Made by a program: the position numbers and the translations under genes | Shown: positions 20,957 to 30,587 of the stretch, piece after piece | Layout: the number at the start of each line of letters is the position of its first letter | Position numbering within the stretch: the first letter of the stretch is position 1 | The notes under the pieces: model-generated | What the model was told of the DNA's origin: nothing | Seen by the model: only the letters and a program-made list of their open reading frames with translations | Database searches by the model: none | Assembly: GCF_040047665.1 (NCBI RefSeq) | Contig: NZ_CP157355.1 | Coordinates: forward strand, 2,728,001 to 2,792,000 | Origin: Chitinibacter sp. FCG-7 | Lineage (GTDB): Bacteria > Pseudomonadota > Gammaproteobacteria > Burkholderiales > Chitinibacteraceae | DNA length: 64,000 nucleotides | Direction: 5' to 3'

Positions 20957-21730
20957 TTAACAAGCGCGGCGTTGCGAAAGAAAGTGCAGGCTCGCGGTAC
21001 ATAGCACCGCAGCCAGCAAGGCGGGGATCAGGGCGGCAAACCCTAGGTGAGGGATGCCCAGTGGCCAGAGTAGGAAACACAGGGCAAAACCCATTAAACC
21101 CAGCACAAAGCCACGCAATTGATGTAGCAGTGCAGTGCGTCCATACAGAGCGAAGGTAAAGGCTGGTAAAATCAATGAGGCCACCGGAAAACCAGTGAAG
21201 ATGCCACTATAGCCAGTACCCAAAACCGGAGCCGTCAAACTCAGAACCATAATCAGTGAGGCCGCCAGTGCCATGCGGGCAAAAAGCTCAACCTTGGGCA
21301 GACTGCTGGTGATGGGAAGCTTGTTTTGTTTGGGTATTGCTTTGTAGGCTATGCCCAAAAAGGCAATAGAATAAATACCTCCATACTGTATCTGCTGTGC
21401 ATCGATTTTAACGAGCACGACCGCCATCAGAAAATACCCGAGTAGGGCGAGCAAAATCGTGCCGCTGACCTTGAAAAATCGACTGGCGCAGGCGAGTAGC
21501 AGAATGTAAACCGTGTTGGCAAACAAGCCGATTGGTGCATATTCAATGACGTCTTGGATGAAGTCTGCGCCCTGCTCGAGCCAAATCACGCCAATAATCA
21601 GCAAGGCCAAACTTGGCAAGCCTGCCAGCACCCCCGCCATTTGTTGCCCCCAGCGCTGCCCAGCTAGGCTGGTTGCAGCAATGACAACTGGCCCTGCGAT
21701 CAGCTTGGCGATCAGGATGCTGATCATCAC
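20957..21730 (-). CDS. Polytopic membrane protein of unknown function
   Basis: 257 residues with about eight hydrophobic helices and no soluble domain. Glycine-rich segments (GQQMAGVLAGLPSLALLIIGV, then YSGIFTGFPVASLI) suggest two related halves. The start is either GTG at 21730 (GTGA overlap with the mutL stop) or ATG at 21727; either way it is translationally coupled to mutL. No family was recognised with confidence. Confidence 0.75.
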   Translation of the reverse strand: MMISILIAKLIAGPVVIAATSLAGQRWGQQMAGVLAGLPSLALLIIGVIWLEQGADFIQDVIEYAPIGLFANTVYILLLACASRFFKVSGTILLALLGYFLMAVVLVKIDAQQIQYGGIYSIAFLGIAYKAIPKQNKLPITSSLPKVELFARMALAASLIMVLSLTAPVLGTGYSGIFTGFPVASLILPAFTFALYGRTALLHQLRGFVLGLMGFALCFLLWPLGIPHLGFAALIPALLAAVLCTASLHFLSQRRAC

Positions 21731-23739
21731 TGCCCCCGCATAAACAGCTTATCCAGATCATTCATGCTCAGGCGGAACCAAGTCGGTCTGCCGTGGTTGC
21801 ATTGTCCTGACCGCTCGGTGACTTCCATTTCGCGCAGTAGCGCGTTCATCTCGGGAATGGTGAGGCTGCGGTTGGCGCGCACTGAGCCGTGGCAGGCCAT
21901 GGTTGCCAATAATTCATTCCTGCGGCCAGCCAGGACTTGCGAGACGCCGACCTGACGAATGTCTCGCAGCATCGCTTGCGCGAGCTCAACCGGATTACTG
22001 TTTTTCAGCAGCATCGGCACGGCGCGAACGGCGAGTTGTGTTGGTGACGACACCGAGATTTCGAGGCCAAGGCCTGCCAGTTCTTCGGCGTGATCTTCAA
22101 CAGTGGCAACATCGAGTTTGTCGGCGGCAAAAACGTGCGGGATCAGCAGCGGCTGCATTGGCATTGCTTGCAAATCGAGCGCGGTTTTGAGCTTTTCGTA
22201 GACGACGCGTTCATGCGCAGCGTGCATATCGACGACGATCATGCCGTCCTGCGCCTGGCTCAGAATATAAACGCCGTGCAATTGCGCCATTGCAAAGCCC
22301 AGCGGCGGAATCGCGCTGTCGTCGGCTTCCGGTAGCGAGGTGTTGGCGGCGCTGCCCGAAGGGAGAAAACCGGTTGGAACAAAATCATTGCTGGTCGATG
22401 AGTTAGCTGTTGGGCGAATGGCTTCGAGCTGTTTCATCCATGCTGGCTGCGCCGTGTTATTGCGGCTCGTGCCTGATTGCGAGTGATCCGAGCGCGAATC
22501 GCTATACCGCAAGTCGCCGTACATTTTGTCGTATAGCGCCAATGGTTCGCTCGAGACTGTTCCATAGCTGGCGAACGGTTCGTTCGCCATCGGCAGCGGC
22601 ATTGCTTGCTGATGGCGGTAGGCTAGCTGGGCGTAGTCTTGTGGTTTCAATTCGCCACTAGGGGGTATTGCCGTGGGGGCTAATACTTCTCCTGTCTCTG
22701 GGTCAATACTTGCAGGTGTATCCTGAGTTGAAGCTCCGGCCGTCGTTTTCGCCAGCGCCTTGGACAAGCTGGTAATCAGAAAACGATAAATTGCCTGGCT
22801 TTCACGGAAGCGCACTTCGATTTTGGTCGGGTGCACATTGACGTCAACGCCTTCGGGGTCAAGCTCGAGAAATAGGCAAAAGGCCGCGTGCATATTGTGG
22901 TGCAGCACGTCGCGGTAGGCTTCGCGCAAGGCGTGCTGGACGACTTTATCGCGTACAAAGCGGCCATTTACAAAGAAAAATTGCGATTCGCGGCTCGATT
23001 TTCCCAGCGTTGGCGATCCGGCAATGCCGTAGAGCTTGAGCGAGCCAAAGCCTTCATCCACCGGAATACCAGTTTTAACAAATTCATCGCCAATAATCGC
23101 CGCTGCGCGTTTATTCAAATCGCCAGCCTGCCAGCGATTTTTGGCGCTCCCGTTATGAATCACAGTAAACGCAACGTCCGGGTTGGCCAGCGCGATGCGT
23201 TCGATCATCGCCGCGCAATGCGCGTATTCGGTGCTGTCCGACTTCATAAATTTCTTGCGCGCGGGTACCTGATGATAGAGCTCGTGCACTTCAATCGTCG
23301 TCCCAGCGGCGAGCGCAGCAGGCTCGGGATCAAGCAGGCGGCCATGATCGGCTTCAACGCGCCAGGCGTGGGGTGAGAGCTCGCCATTGTCTTTGAAGCG
23401 GCTGGTCAGCGTCAGGCGCGACACCGACGCAATCGACGCCAGCCCTTCGCCGCGAAAGCCCAGCGTGCCGACGCGCGCCAGATCGTCCATGCTGGCGATT
23501 TTGCTCGTCGCGTGGCGGTGCAGCGCGAGTTCGAGTTCATCCTTGGCAATGCCGCAGCCGTCGTCGATGACTTTGAGTAATTTGGTGCCGCCCGCTTGCA
23601 GTTCGATCTGCAGATTTTTGCTTCCCGCGTCGATGCTGTTTTCCAGCAATTCCTTGAGCGCCGACGCCGGGCGCTCAACCACTTCACCGGCAGCGATTTG
23701 ATTAACCAGATGATCAGATAGCAATTGAATACGTGGCAT
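21727..23739 (-). CDS. mutL: DNA mismatch repair protein MutL with endonuclease motif
   Basis: 670 residues. The N-terminal GHKL ATPase has Glu30 and Asn34 in LKELLENSIDAGS, DDGCGI and the TLGFRGEGLASIASV loop. A variable linker follows (about 335-480). The C-terminal domain carries DMHAAHERVVYE at 504-515, corresponding to the DQHA(X)2E(X)4E metal site, plus an ACHGS and a CNHGRP motif. So this is the nicking type of MutL (as in Neisseria), not the E. coli type, consistent with mismatch repair without MutH. A copy of the recurring 9-mer lies in the linker at 22663. Confidence 0.96.
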   Translation of the reverse strand: MPRIQLLSDHLVNQIAAGEVVERPASALKELLENSIDAGSKNLQIELQAGGTKLLKVIDDGCGIAKDELELALHRHATSKIASMDDLARVGTLGFRGEGLASIASVSRLTLTSRFKDNGELSPHAWRVEADHGRLLDPEPAALAAGTTIEVHELYHQVPARKKFMKSDSTEYAHCAAMIERIALANPDVAFTVIHNGSAKNRWQAGDLNKRAAAIIGDEFVKTGIPVDEGFGSLKLYGIAGSPTLGKSSRESQFFFVNGRFVRDKVVQHALREAYRDVLHHNMHAAFCLFLELDPEGVDVNVHPTKIEVRFRESQAIYRFLITSLSKALAKTTAGASTQDTPASIDPETGEVLAPTAIPPSGELKPQDYAQLAYRHQQAMPLPMANEPFASYGTVSSEPLALYDKMYGDLRYSDSRSDHSQSGTSRNNTAQPAWMKQLEAIRPTANSSTSNDFVPTGFLPSGSAANTSLPEADDSAIPPLGFAMAQLHGVYILSQAQDGMIVVDMHAAHERVVYEKLKTALDLQAMPMQPLLIPHVFAADKLDVATVEDHAEELAGLGLEISVSSPTQLAVRAVPMLLKNSNPVELAQAMLRDIRQVGVSQVLAGRRNELLATMACHGSVRANRSLTIPEMNALLREMEVTERSGQCNHGRPTWFRLSMNDLDKLFMRGQ

Positions 23740-23824
23740 GGGGCAGGCTTGGTCTAAGATAAAGCACGGTAGGTTCGCCAGTATAACAGCCAGCCTTGTT
23801 TCCTTCAGAGCTTGGATAAATTTG

Positions 23825-24205
23825 ATGCCGACTAAAAAAATCAGCTGTGTGATTATTGATGATGATTCAATTATTCGTAATCTGATGTCCGCAATGTTAC
23901 GGCAATTGAATATCGAGGTACTGGCTCAGGTGGGGCATGCGCACGAAGGTTTGAAGTCGTGTATGGATCTTTCACCTCGTGTGGTGTTGCTCGATATTCA
24001 TCTGCCCGAGTCGGATGGCATGGAGTTACTGCCACAGCTGCTCAAGCTGACCCCGCAACCGAAAGTGATTATGGTCAGCAGCGAAGCTACCGGCGAGATC
24101 GTGCGTGAAGCCATCGGCCTTGGTGCCAGTGGCTTTGTCGTCAAGCCCTTCACGCCAGCGCGCCTGCTCGATGCCATCGGTAAAGCGTTAGGAGTGAAAC
24201 TTTAA
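23825..24205 (+). CDS. Single-domain response regulator (CheY-like receiver)
   Basis: 126 residues, receiver domain only: acidic pocket IIDDDS (Asp12-14), phospho-acceptor Asp57 in VVLLDIHLPESDG, Ser/Thr position in VMVSSEA and the conserved Lys in VVKPFTP. The start ATG at 23825 is chosen because the upstream extension is not receiver-like. No output domain and no kinase adjacent; the hybrid kinase at 1015 is far away. It is divergent from mutL. Confidence 0.88.
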   Translation: MPTKKISCVIIDDDSIIRNLMSAMLRQLNIEVLAQVGHAHEGLKSCMDLSPRVVLLDIHLPESDGMELLPQLLKLTPQPKVIMVSSEATGEIVREAIGLGASGFVVKPFTPARLLDAIGKALGVKL

Positions 24206-24490
24206 GCAGCGTGGCTCTGCTTGAGCGCTGTAGCCTGTGCCAATGTCGGGCTGAGCCGAGGTAAACCACGTGCTCTCGGGTCTCGCTGTCAACTACATGC
24301 GGTAGTGTTTTTTATTGATCAGCAAAGTATTGTAGGGCGCATATTGAAGTTGAATGGAGGGCAATTTGCGCCTGGCTTCATCGAAAATTCGCATCAGCAC
24401 GACGGCAATCCATACCTCAAATAGGCCGTGATCCTCGGGTGCATATCAGCCCTGAACAGGTACAATGCGGGCTTGATATGGGGTCTAAAT

Positions 24491-25660
24491 ATGTTTGAAA
24501 CTGATGTAGTGATTATTGGCGCTGGCGCAGCGGGGCTGATGTGTGCGGCAACGGCTGGGCAACGCGGGCGGCGAGTGGTGCTGATTGACCATAGCACCAA
24601 GCTGGCAGAAAAAATCCGCATTTCTGGCGGCGGGCGCTGCAATTTCACCAATCTAAATATTCACCCAGATTGCTACATTTCGAATAATCCTCATTTTGTT
24701 AAATCGGCACTCAAGCAATATACCCAGCATGATTTTATTGCGATGGTGTATAAGCACGGCCTGAGCTTTCACGAAAAAACGCTGGGCCAGTTATTTTGCG
24801 ATCAAAATTCCGAGGGCATTATTCAGATGCTCAAAGATGAAGTGATGCAAGGTGACGTGACCTGGCGTATGGGCACAAGTATTCACAGCGTGAGGCGCGC
24901 AGAGTCTGGCGCTTTTCTTGTTGAAACCAGCCAGGAAGCGTGGCAGTGCCAATCCGTGGTGATCGCCAGTGGTGGGCTGTCGATTCCGCAAATTGGTGCC
25001 ACCGCATTTGGGTATGAAGTGGCCAAGCAATTTGGCCTCAATATCGTGCCGCAAAGCGCAGCCTTGGTGCCATTAACCTTTCAGCCGGAAGATTTATGGC
25101 CAGAATTGGCTGGCGTGGCGATCGAAGAAGCGGTGGTTTCGTGCCAAAACCAACAGTTTCGCGAGGCGATTTTGTTTACGCACAAAGGCGTATCCGGCCC
25201 GGCGATTTTGCAGATTTCCAGCTATTGGCAGCCTGGCGAAGTGATTGAAATTGATCTGATTCCGGATCTGGATTTACAGGCTATTTTTGCCCATGCCAGC
25301 CGCGATGCGCTGCTGTCAACCGTGTTATCCGAGATTTTGCCCAAGCGATTTGTGCAGGTATGGCTCCAGACTCAAGGTGAAATAAAGCCTTTGAAGCAAT
25401 ACTCTCCTAAAGTATTGCAAGAGCTGGAGCGTCAGCTGCACCACTGGCAAGTCAAGCCATCCGGGACCGTTGGCTATAAAAAAGCCGAGGTGACCCGTGG
25501 CGGGGTTGATACTGATGAGCTTTTATCCAAAACCATGATGGCGCGCAAAGTACCCGGTTTATACTTTATTGGCGAGGTGGTCGATGTGACCGGCTGGCTG
25601 GGCGGATACAATTTTCAATGGGCTTGGTCGTCTGGATATGTTGCAGGATTGAATATTTAG
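24491..25660 (+). CDS. HI0933/YhiN-family FAD-dependent oxidoreductase
   Basis: 389 residues from ATG at 24491: N-terminal Rossmann FAD motif VVIIGAGAAGLMCA, the family segment ISGGGRCNFTN, VIASGGLSIPQIGA, and the C-terminal GEVVDVTGWLGGYNFQWAWSSG flavin-binding end. Members are soluble flavoproteins; a BaiN-type role in bile-acid dehydroxylation is described for one relative but should not be transferred. Physiological substrate unknown. Confidence 0.9.
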   Translation: MFETDVVIIGAGAAGLMCAATAGQRGRRVVLIDHSTKLAEKIRISGGGRCNFTNLNIHPDCYISNNPHFVKSALKQYTQHDFIAMVYKHGLSFHEKTLGQLFCDQNSEGIIQMLKDEVMQGDVTWRMGTSIHSVRRAESGAFLVETSQEAWQCQSVVIASGGLSIPQIGATAFGYEVAKQFGLNIVPQSAALVPLTFQPEDLWPELAGVAIEEAVVSCQNQQFREAILFTHKGVSGPAILQISSYWQPGEVIEIDLIPDLDLQAIFAHASRDALLSTVLSEILPKRFVQVWLQTQGEIKPLKQYSPKVLQELERQLHHWQVKPSGTVGYKKAEVTRGGVDTDELLSKTMMARKVPGLYFIGEVVDVTGWLGGYNFQWAWSSGYVAGLNI

Positions 25661-26208
25661 GACTAGAGTAACACTACAGCAACAAAACAGGAGGCCAGTT
25701 TGGGATTCGATGAGTTGTTGTTAAAAACTGAAGCACAGGAGGCCAATTTGAAGAATTGTTTTCTGGATGTTTTAGTACCCAGCCGCAAAGGCTAGCCCTG
25801 ATCAATACATTGATCGAGAAGCAAGTGGTTTTCGGTATAAGGCAGTCAAGGTACTCGCCTCAATCAATAAAATGCCGAGCCAGCCACGGGGTGTCGATCT
25901 GGCAGCCCGTTGATCTTTAGATGACGTTCTTTCGTAGTGGCATGTGTCGTAGATCGTGTTGTGCAGCATCTTTGCTGTGATTGCAGTACTGTTTAGATCC
26001 AAGTTAATCACTAACTTTTAACAGTTTTAAATGCATTATTGGTAGTTTGATCTACGAGAAATAGCAGGTATGTTGTAGGAAAGAGCGAATAATCAGAAGT
26101 TGAATTTCCAAGCTGATTATTCATTTCATCGAAGGGGAAATAAAAAGCGAGGCCGTTTCCGACCTCGCTTTTTTACATTTGTCATGGCTATCGCAGGTCT
26201 TGGAAAAT
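25661..26208. other. 550-base intergenic region with two Shine-Dalgarno-like repeats
   Basis: No convincing gene. A direct repeat CAGGAGGCCARTTTG occurs at 25688 and 25736, 48 bases apart. The first could start a 31-codon frame from TTG 25700 to the TAG at 25793-25795 with ideal spacing. The rest (25800-26140) is AT-richer and featureless. It ends in the dapB terminator. Confidence 0.4.
26142..26174. terminator. Terminator downstream of dapB
   Basis: Stem AAAAAGCGAGG/CCTCGCTTTTT with a ten-base loop; A and T runs allow function on both strands. It lies about 35 bases after the dapB stop. Confidence 0.85.
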
Positions 26209-27009
26209 TCAATTTAAACCCAAGACGTCCTGCATATTGAATTGCCCTGCCGTTTTTCCCGCCAAAAAGCGCGCCGCCCGCAAGCTGCCTTGGGCATAAA
26301 TAGTGCGGTTGCTTGCTTTGTGGGTGACTTCTACACGCTCGCCTGCGCCGGCAAATACCACCGTATGATCACCGATTACATCGCCACCGCGTAGTGCTGC
26401 AAAACCAATCGTGCCATCCTGGCGCTCGCCAGTGATCCCTTCGCGCGACCAAACGGCTACATCTTTGAGTGCTTTATCCCACGCTTTGGTGACCGCTTCG
26501 CCCATGGCAATGGCCGTGCCCGAGGGCGCATCAACCTTGTGCTTATGGTGCATTTCGACGATTTCAACGTCGTAACCCTGATTCAGTACGCCAGCGGCTA
26601 TTTCCAGCAATTTAAATACCAGATTAACACCAACGCTCATATTGTAAGCCGATACAATCGCGATTTTTTCACTTGCGCTAGCAATGGTTGCGCGGCCTGC
26701 TTCATCAAAGCCAGTGGTACCAATAATCATGTTGACGCCGTATTCTAGGCAGGCTTTGAGGTGTTCCAGCGTGCCTTCGGGGCGGGTGAAGTCGATAATC
26801 ACATCTGCGCCATTGAGCGCAGCGAGATCGCTTGAAATCAGCACCCCGCTGTTTTTACCCAAAAAAGCTGCAGCATCATTACCGATACTGCCGCTGCCAG
26901 CACGATCAAGTGCGGCAAATAATTGGGCGTCGGGTGCATTGATTACCGCTTCGATGAGCATTTGCCCCATGCGCCCGCTGGCACCGGCAATGGCGATTTT
27001 CATCGTCAT
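26209..27009 (-). CDS. dapB: 4-hydroxy-tetrahydrodipicolinate reductase
   Basis: 266 residues: N-terminal NAD(P)-binding [26 protein letters not shown], the catalytic [15 protein letters not shown] and a C-terminal [18 protein letters not shown]. It catalyses the reductase step of the lysine/diaminopimelate pathway. The start is ATG 27009 or the in-frame ATG at 27003. It directly abuts the bamE stop. Confidence 0.97.
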   Translation of the reverse strand: MTMKIAIAGASGRMGQMLIEAVINAPDAQLFAALDRAGSGSIGNDAAAFLGKNSGVLISSDLAALNGADVIIDFTRPEGTLEHLKACLEYGVNMIIGTTGFDEAGRATIASASEKIAIVSAYNMSVGVNLVFKLLEIAAGVLNQGYDVEIVEMHHKHKVDAPSGTAIAMGEAVTKAWDKALKDVAVWSREGITGERQDGTIGFAALRGGDVIGDHTVVFAGAGERVEVTHKASNRTIYAQGSLRAARFLAGKTAGQFNMQDVLGLN

Positions 27010-27474
27010 TTAAAATCCTTTATCTATCAGTGGTTTGACTTCAATGTCTTTGCTGCCTGGATTTGCCGGGTCAGCCTGAGTGCGCATCAAATTCTCTGCG
27101 ACTGGCGCACTGGCTTTACTTCTCAGCGCTTTGCGTGCCGCAGGTTCAGGCAGCACATCGCCTTCCCATTTAGTGACCATATTCTTTTCAAAGAAAACCG
27201 TAAATCGTTTCTGCTCTTTGACTTGGCCGCCACGCTGCTCGCGATAAATGTATTCCCAATTATTTTGATGGAATGGATCAACCAGTAGCGGTGTGCCTAA
27301 AATAAAACGAACCTGCGTTTGCGTCATCCCGACTTTCAAATTTTCAATCTGATCTGCTGTCACTTCATTGCCTTGCGGGATATCCAGCTTATAAGGCGTG
27401 ATGACATTGACAACGCTGCAACCTGCCAAAAACAGGCTGCTACTGATGATTACAGTTAAGATTCTAGCCTTCAT
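27010..27474 (-). CDS. bamE: Outer-membrane assembly lipoprotein BamE
   Basis: 154 residues from ATG 27474. A signal peptide ends in the lipobox LAGC. The mature part has DIPQGNEVTADQIENLKVGMTQ and VRFILGTPLLVDPFH, the SmpA/OmlA family core. It belongs to the BAM complex, which inserts beta-barrel proteins into the outer membrane. The C-terminal tail after about residue 110 is longer and less conserved. It is divergent from fur, a conserved arrangement in this group. Confidence 0.93.
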   Translation of the reverse strand: MKARILTVIISSSLFLAGCSVVNVITPYKLDIPQGNEVTADQIENLKVGMTQTQVRFILGTPLLVDPFHQNNWEYIYREQRGGQVKEQKRFTVFFEKNMVTKWEGDVLPEPAARKALRSKASAPVAENLMRTQADPANPGSKDIEVKPLIDKGF

Positions 27475-27576
27475 GCTCGTACGCTTCACTGTGAGGGTCG
27501 GTGCGCGGCACCGAAAAACGCTATATGATAACCGTATTGCGCCGACACCGCACATCTGGAAAGTGGGAAAATTAAA

Positions 27577-28002
27577 ATGAGCAAAGCCGCTGAATTAAAA
27601 GGCATGGGTTTAAAGGCCACAGGCCCGCGTTTAAAAATTCTGAATTTGTTTGAAACCAGTGTTGAACGCCATCTGACTGCTGAAGATGTTTACCGTTTAT
27701 TGCTGGCTGAAGAAATTGATGTGGGTTTGGCCACGGTGTATCGGGTGCTGACTCAGTTTGAGCAGGCTGGTATTTTGGTTCGTCACCATTTTGAAACCGG
27801 CAAATCGGTTTTTGAGCTCAATCACGGGGATCACCACGATCATCTGGTTTGTGTAAAGTGTGGCAAGGTAGACGAATTCTTTGATCCGGAAATTGAAGCG
27901 CGTCAGGATGCGATTGCCGAAAAACACGGGTTCCAGATTCAAGAGCACGAGATGTACCTGTACGGTATTTGTTCTGACTGCCAGCTCAAGCTCAAAAAAT
28001 AA
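27577..28002 (+). CDS. fur: Ferric uptake regulator
   Basis: 141 residues with an N-terminal winged helix ([15 protein letters not shown]), the [18 protein letters not shown] recognition region, the [15 protein letters not shown] metal site and the C-terminal CSDCQL. It is an iron-responsive repressor. The 100-base divergent region with bamE includes a TATGAT-like -10. It is followed 17 bases later by aat. Confidence 0.97.
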   Translation: MSKAAELKGMGLKATGPRLKILNLFETSVERHLTAEDVYRLLLAEEIDVGLATVYRVLTQFEQAGILVRHHFETGKSVFELNHGDHHDHLVCVKCGKVDEFFDPEIEARQDAIAEKHGFQIQEHEMYLYGICSDCQLKLKK

Positions 28003-28019
28003 TCGAGCGCTGCCCCAGC

Positions 28020-28724
28020 ATGATTCCGTGGCTTGATCACCGCCATCAATTTCCGCCTTTATCGCAAGCATTAACCGAGCCAAACGGCCTGCTGGCAGCA
28101 GGTGGGGATCTTGCGCCAGGCCGGATTCTGGCGGCCTACCGTCAGGGCATTTTTCCCTGGTTTATGCCGGGTGAACCGATTTTGTGGTGGAGCCCGGACC
28201 CGCGCATGGTGTTGTATCCGGCGCAATTGCATATCCATCGCTCTCTTGCCAAAACACTGCGCAACAAATCCTACCGGGTTACTTTTGATACTGAATTTGC
28301 TCTGGTGATGAGCCTGTGCGCTGCGCCTAGAGGCGAGCAGCCAGGCACCTGGATATCTGCTGACATGCTCGCTGCATATATTGCTTTGCATGAGGCTGGT
28401 TTTGCGCACAGTATCGAGTGCTGGATGGATGACGAGCTAGTTGGCGGGCTTTACGGCATGGGGATCGGAAAAATGTTCTATGGTGAATCCATGTTCGCCA
28501 AGCGCGCCGACGCATCCAAAATTGCCTTTGTTCACGCCGTGCAATGGCTGCAGGCGCAAGGCTTTGGGCTGATTGATTGCCAGATGTATACCGATCATTT
28601 GGCCCGGTTTGGTGCGCAGGAAATTGACCGCGCTGAGTTTATGCGGCAATTGCAACAACTGACCGCCCAGTTTGATGTGTTGGGCCCTTGGTCTTATCAC
28701 TATGAATCACGAGGCTCTGGCTAG
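28020..28724 (+). CDS. aat: Leucyl/phenylalanyl-tRNA-protein transferase
   Basis: 234 residues: GLLAAGGDL, YRQGIFPWF, WWSPDPR and GGLYGMGIGKMFYGESMF are all diagnostic. It adds Leu or Phe to proteins with N-terminal Lys or Arg, marking them for ClpAP. It forms an N-end-rule pair with the arginyltransferase-like gene 24 bases downstream. Confidence 0.97.
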   Translation: MIPWLDHRHQFPPLSQALTEPNGLLAAGGDLAPGRILAAYRQGIFPWFMPGEPILWWSPDPRMVLYPAQLHIHRSLAKTLRNKSYRVTFDTEFALVMSLCAAPRGEQPGTWISADMLAAYIALHEAGFAHSIECWMDDELVGGLYGMGIGKMFYGESMFAKRADASKIAFVHAVQWLQAQGFGLIDCQMYTDHLARFGAQEIDRAEFMRQLQQLTAQFDVLGPWSYHYESRGSG

Positions 28725-28748
28725 ATTAAGCCTTTATCCGAGGTTGCT

Positions 28749-29474
28749 ATGAACGATACGTTTCGCAAGCACACGGTGCAACTTCAGTTTTATGCCACGG
28801 CACCTTATCCCTGTAGTTATCTGGATGGTCAGTTAGCCCGCTCGCAGGTGGCGGTGCCTTCCGATCTGATTGATTCCGATATTTACAGCCAGCTGGTCGA
28901 ACAAGGCTTCCGGCGAAGCGGGTTGTTTGTCTACCGTCCCTGGTGTGACCACTGTCAGGCCTGTGTGCCAGTTCGATTGCCCGTGAATCAATTTGTGCCT
29001 AATCGCACTCAGCGGCGTGTGGCGCAACGAAATCAGATTTTGCGGGTGCGGCTGATGGAGCTGGCTTTTCGCGAAGAGCACTTTAGCCTCTATCAGCGCT
29101 ATCAGCAGTCGCGCCATCCCGGGGGCGGCATGGATCAGGATAATCGTGAGCAATACGAGAGTTTTGTCTTGAAAAGTAATGTCGCCAGCTTTCTGGCCGA
29201 ATTTCTGGAAGACGGCGTCGTACGCATGGTGAGTTTGATTGATCAGCTGGAAGACGGCATTTCTTCGGTTTATACCTTCTTTGACCCGGATTTGGCGCCG
29301 CGTAGCCTGGGGGTATACAACGTGCTCTGGCAGATCGGGCTGGCCAAACAGCTGGGTTTGCCTTATGTCTATCTTGGTTACTGGATCAAGAACTGTCGCA
29401 AAATGTCGTATAAAACCCAGTATCAGCCTATTGAGGGGCGGATCAAAGGGCTGTGGCAGTTGCTGCAAGAATAG
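28749..29474 (+). CDS. bpt: Aspartate/glutamate leucyltransferase (bacterial ATE1-like)
   Basis: 241 residues with the ATE family pattern: [18 protein letters not shown], the cysteine cluster [15 protein letters not shown], and a C-terminal [15 protein letters not shown]. It transfers Leu to proteins with N-terminal Asp or Glu in the N-degron pathway. The aat-bpt pair is typical of beta- and gammaproteobacteria. Confidence 0.95.
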   Translation: MNDTFRKHTVQLQFYATAPYPCSYLDGQLARSQVAVPSDLIDSDIYSQLVEQGFRRSGLFVYRPWCDHCQACVPVRLPVNQFVPNRTQRRVAQRNQILRVRLMELAFREEHFSLYQRYQQSRHPGGGMDQDNREQYESFVLKSNVASFLAEFLEDGVVRMVSLIDQLEDGISSVYTFFDPDLAPRSLGVYNVLWQIGLAKQLGLPYVYLGYWIKNCRKMSYKTQYQPIEGRIKGLWQLLQE

Positions 29475-29478
29475 ATTG

Positions 29479-29535
29479 GGTATATTGATGGAGGTCAATC
29501 AGCTATTGCTCTCTATCAATATACCCTTTGTTTTT
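29479..29535 (+). terminator. Terminator of the fur-aat-bpt unit
   Basis: Perfect 12-bp arms GGGTATATTGAT (29479-29490) and ATCAATATACCC (29516-29527), then TTTGTTTTT. The IS1595-family element begins at the base after this T tract. Confidence 0.75.
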
Positions 29536-30580
29536 ACCTGATTAGGTAGCCATCTCAGCAAACATTGATTTGCTGAATCATACTGACAGTATGTAGCGCC
29601 TATCAGGAGTCGACATCATGGCTATGAATCGCATTCAGTTCCAACCCGGTTTATCGCTCCCCGAGTTTCATCGTCAATTTGCTACCGAAGATCAGTGCCG
29701 TACCGCGCTGGAACGGGCCCGATGGCCACAAGGGTTTCGCTGCCCACATTGCCAGCATACCGCCTGCTATCGCATTCAGGGCCGCACTCATCCGCTGTTC
29801 CAATGTGCCGCTTGTCGCAAACAAACCTCGCTCACCGCAGGCACCTTGCTGCAAAAAACCTTGCTACCACTGCGGATCTGGTTTCTGGCGCTGTATTTGA
29901 TTGGTGAAGCCAAAACTGGTTTGTCGGCCTTGGCACTGAAACGGCAGCTCGGCATCAATTACCGCACTGCTTGGTTGATGCAACATAAAATCATGCAGGC
30001 CATGCAACAACGAGATTCAGCCTATACGCTCAGTGGCACGGTGCAAATCGATGACGCCTATCTAGGCGGCGAGCGCTCAGGCGGCAAAGTTGGGCGAGGT
30101 TCGGAAAATAAAGTGCCCTTTGTGGCGGCGGTTTCGCTGGATGAACAGCAGCACCCCATCTATCTCAAGCTCACGCCAGTGGCTGGGTTTAGTCAGCAAG
30201 CCATCATCGAATGGGCGAAGGCGTGTTTAACGCCGGGTACGCAGGTGATTTCTGATGGCTTGTATTGCTTCACAGCGGTCAGCGAAGTGGGCTGTACTCA
30301 CCAGCCGTATGTGGCTGGCGGTAGGAAACCGAAAGATTTGCCGATGTTTCACTGGATCAATACGGTACTGGGGAATGTAAAAACCAGCTTATCGGGGACG
30401 TATCATGCATTCGCATTTAGTAAATATGCGGATCGGTATTTAGCAGCGATTGCCTACCGGTTCAATCGCCGCTTTCGACTGGACACCTTGCCCCTGCACT
30501 TACTCACGGCGGCCGTAACTTGCGAACCAAAAACCGAACGCTGGCTGCGTAAGAAAGCTGAGGTGACTACCTAATCAGGT
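29536..30580 (+). mobile_element. IS1595-family insertion sequence, apparently intact
   Basis: About 1045 bases bounded by imperfect inverted repeats at 29536-29559 and 30557-30580 (ACCTGATTAGGTAG at the outer end, with two mismatches further in). A 6-base direct repeat GTTTTT flanks the element at 29530-29535 and 30581-30586. The family usually makes 8-bp duplications, so the exact duplication is uncertain because both flanks are T-rich. It contains one transposase gene. Confidence 0.9.
29618..30574 (+). CDS. IS1595-family transposase
   Basis: 318 residues: an N-terminal zinc ribbon CPHCQHTACYRI...CAACRKQTSLTAGT (about 38-75), followed by an ISXO2-like DDE domain with VQIDDAYLGGER (about 140-151), VISDGLYCF (about 207) and an HWINTVLGNVK...YHAF segment carrying the late catalytic region. 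Length and domains are complete, so the element may be active. The stop codon lies inside the right inverted repeat. Confidence 0.95.
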   Translation: MAMNRIQFQPGLSLPEFHRQFATEDQCRTALERARWPQGFRCPHCQHTACYRIQGRTHPLFQCAACRKQTSLTAGTLLQKTLLPLRIWFLALYLIGEAKTGLSALALKRQLGINYRTAWLMQHKIMQAMQQRDSAYTLSGTVQIDDAYLGGERSGGKVGRGSENKVPFVAAVSLDEQQHPIYLKLTPVAGFSQQAIIEWAKACLTPGTQVISDGLYCFTAVSEVGCTHQPYVAGGRKPKDLPMFHWINTVLGNVKTSLSGTYHAFAFSKYADRYLAAIAYRFNRRFRLDTLPLHLLTAAVTCEPKTERWLRKKAEVTT

Positions 30581-30587
30581 GTTTTTA

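Noticed and set aside
25802..26011. 69-residue minus-strand frame in the spacer before dapB
   Set aside because: No ribosome-binding site and atypical composition; likely chance.
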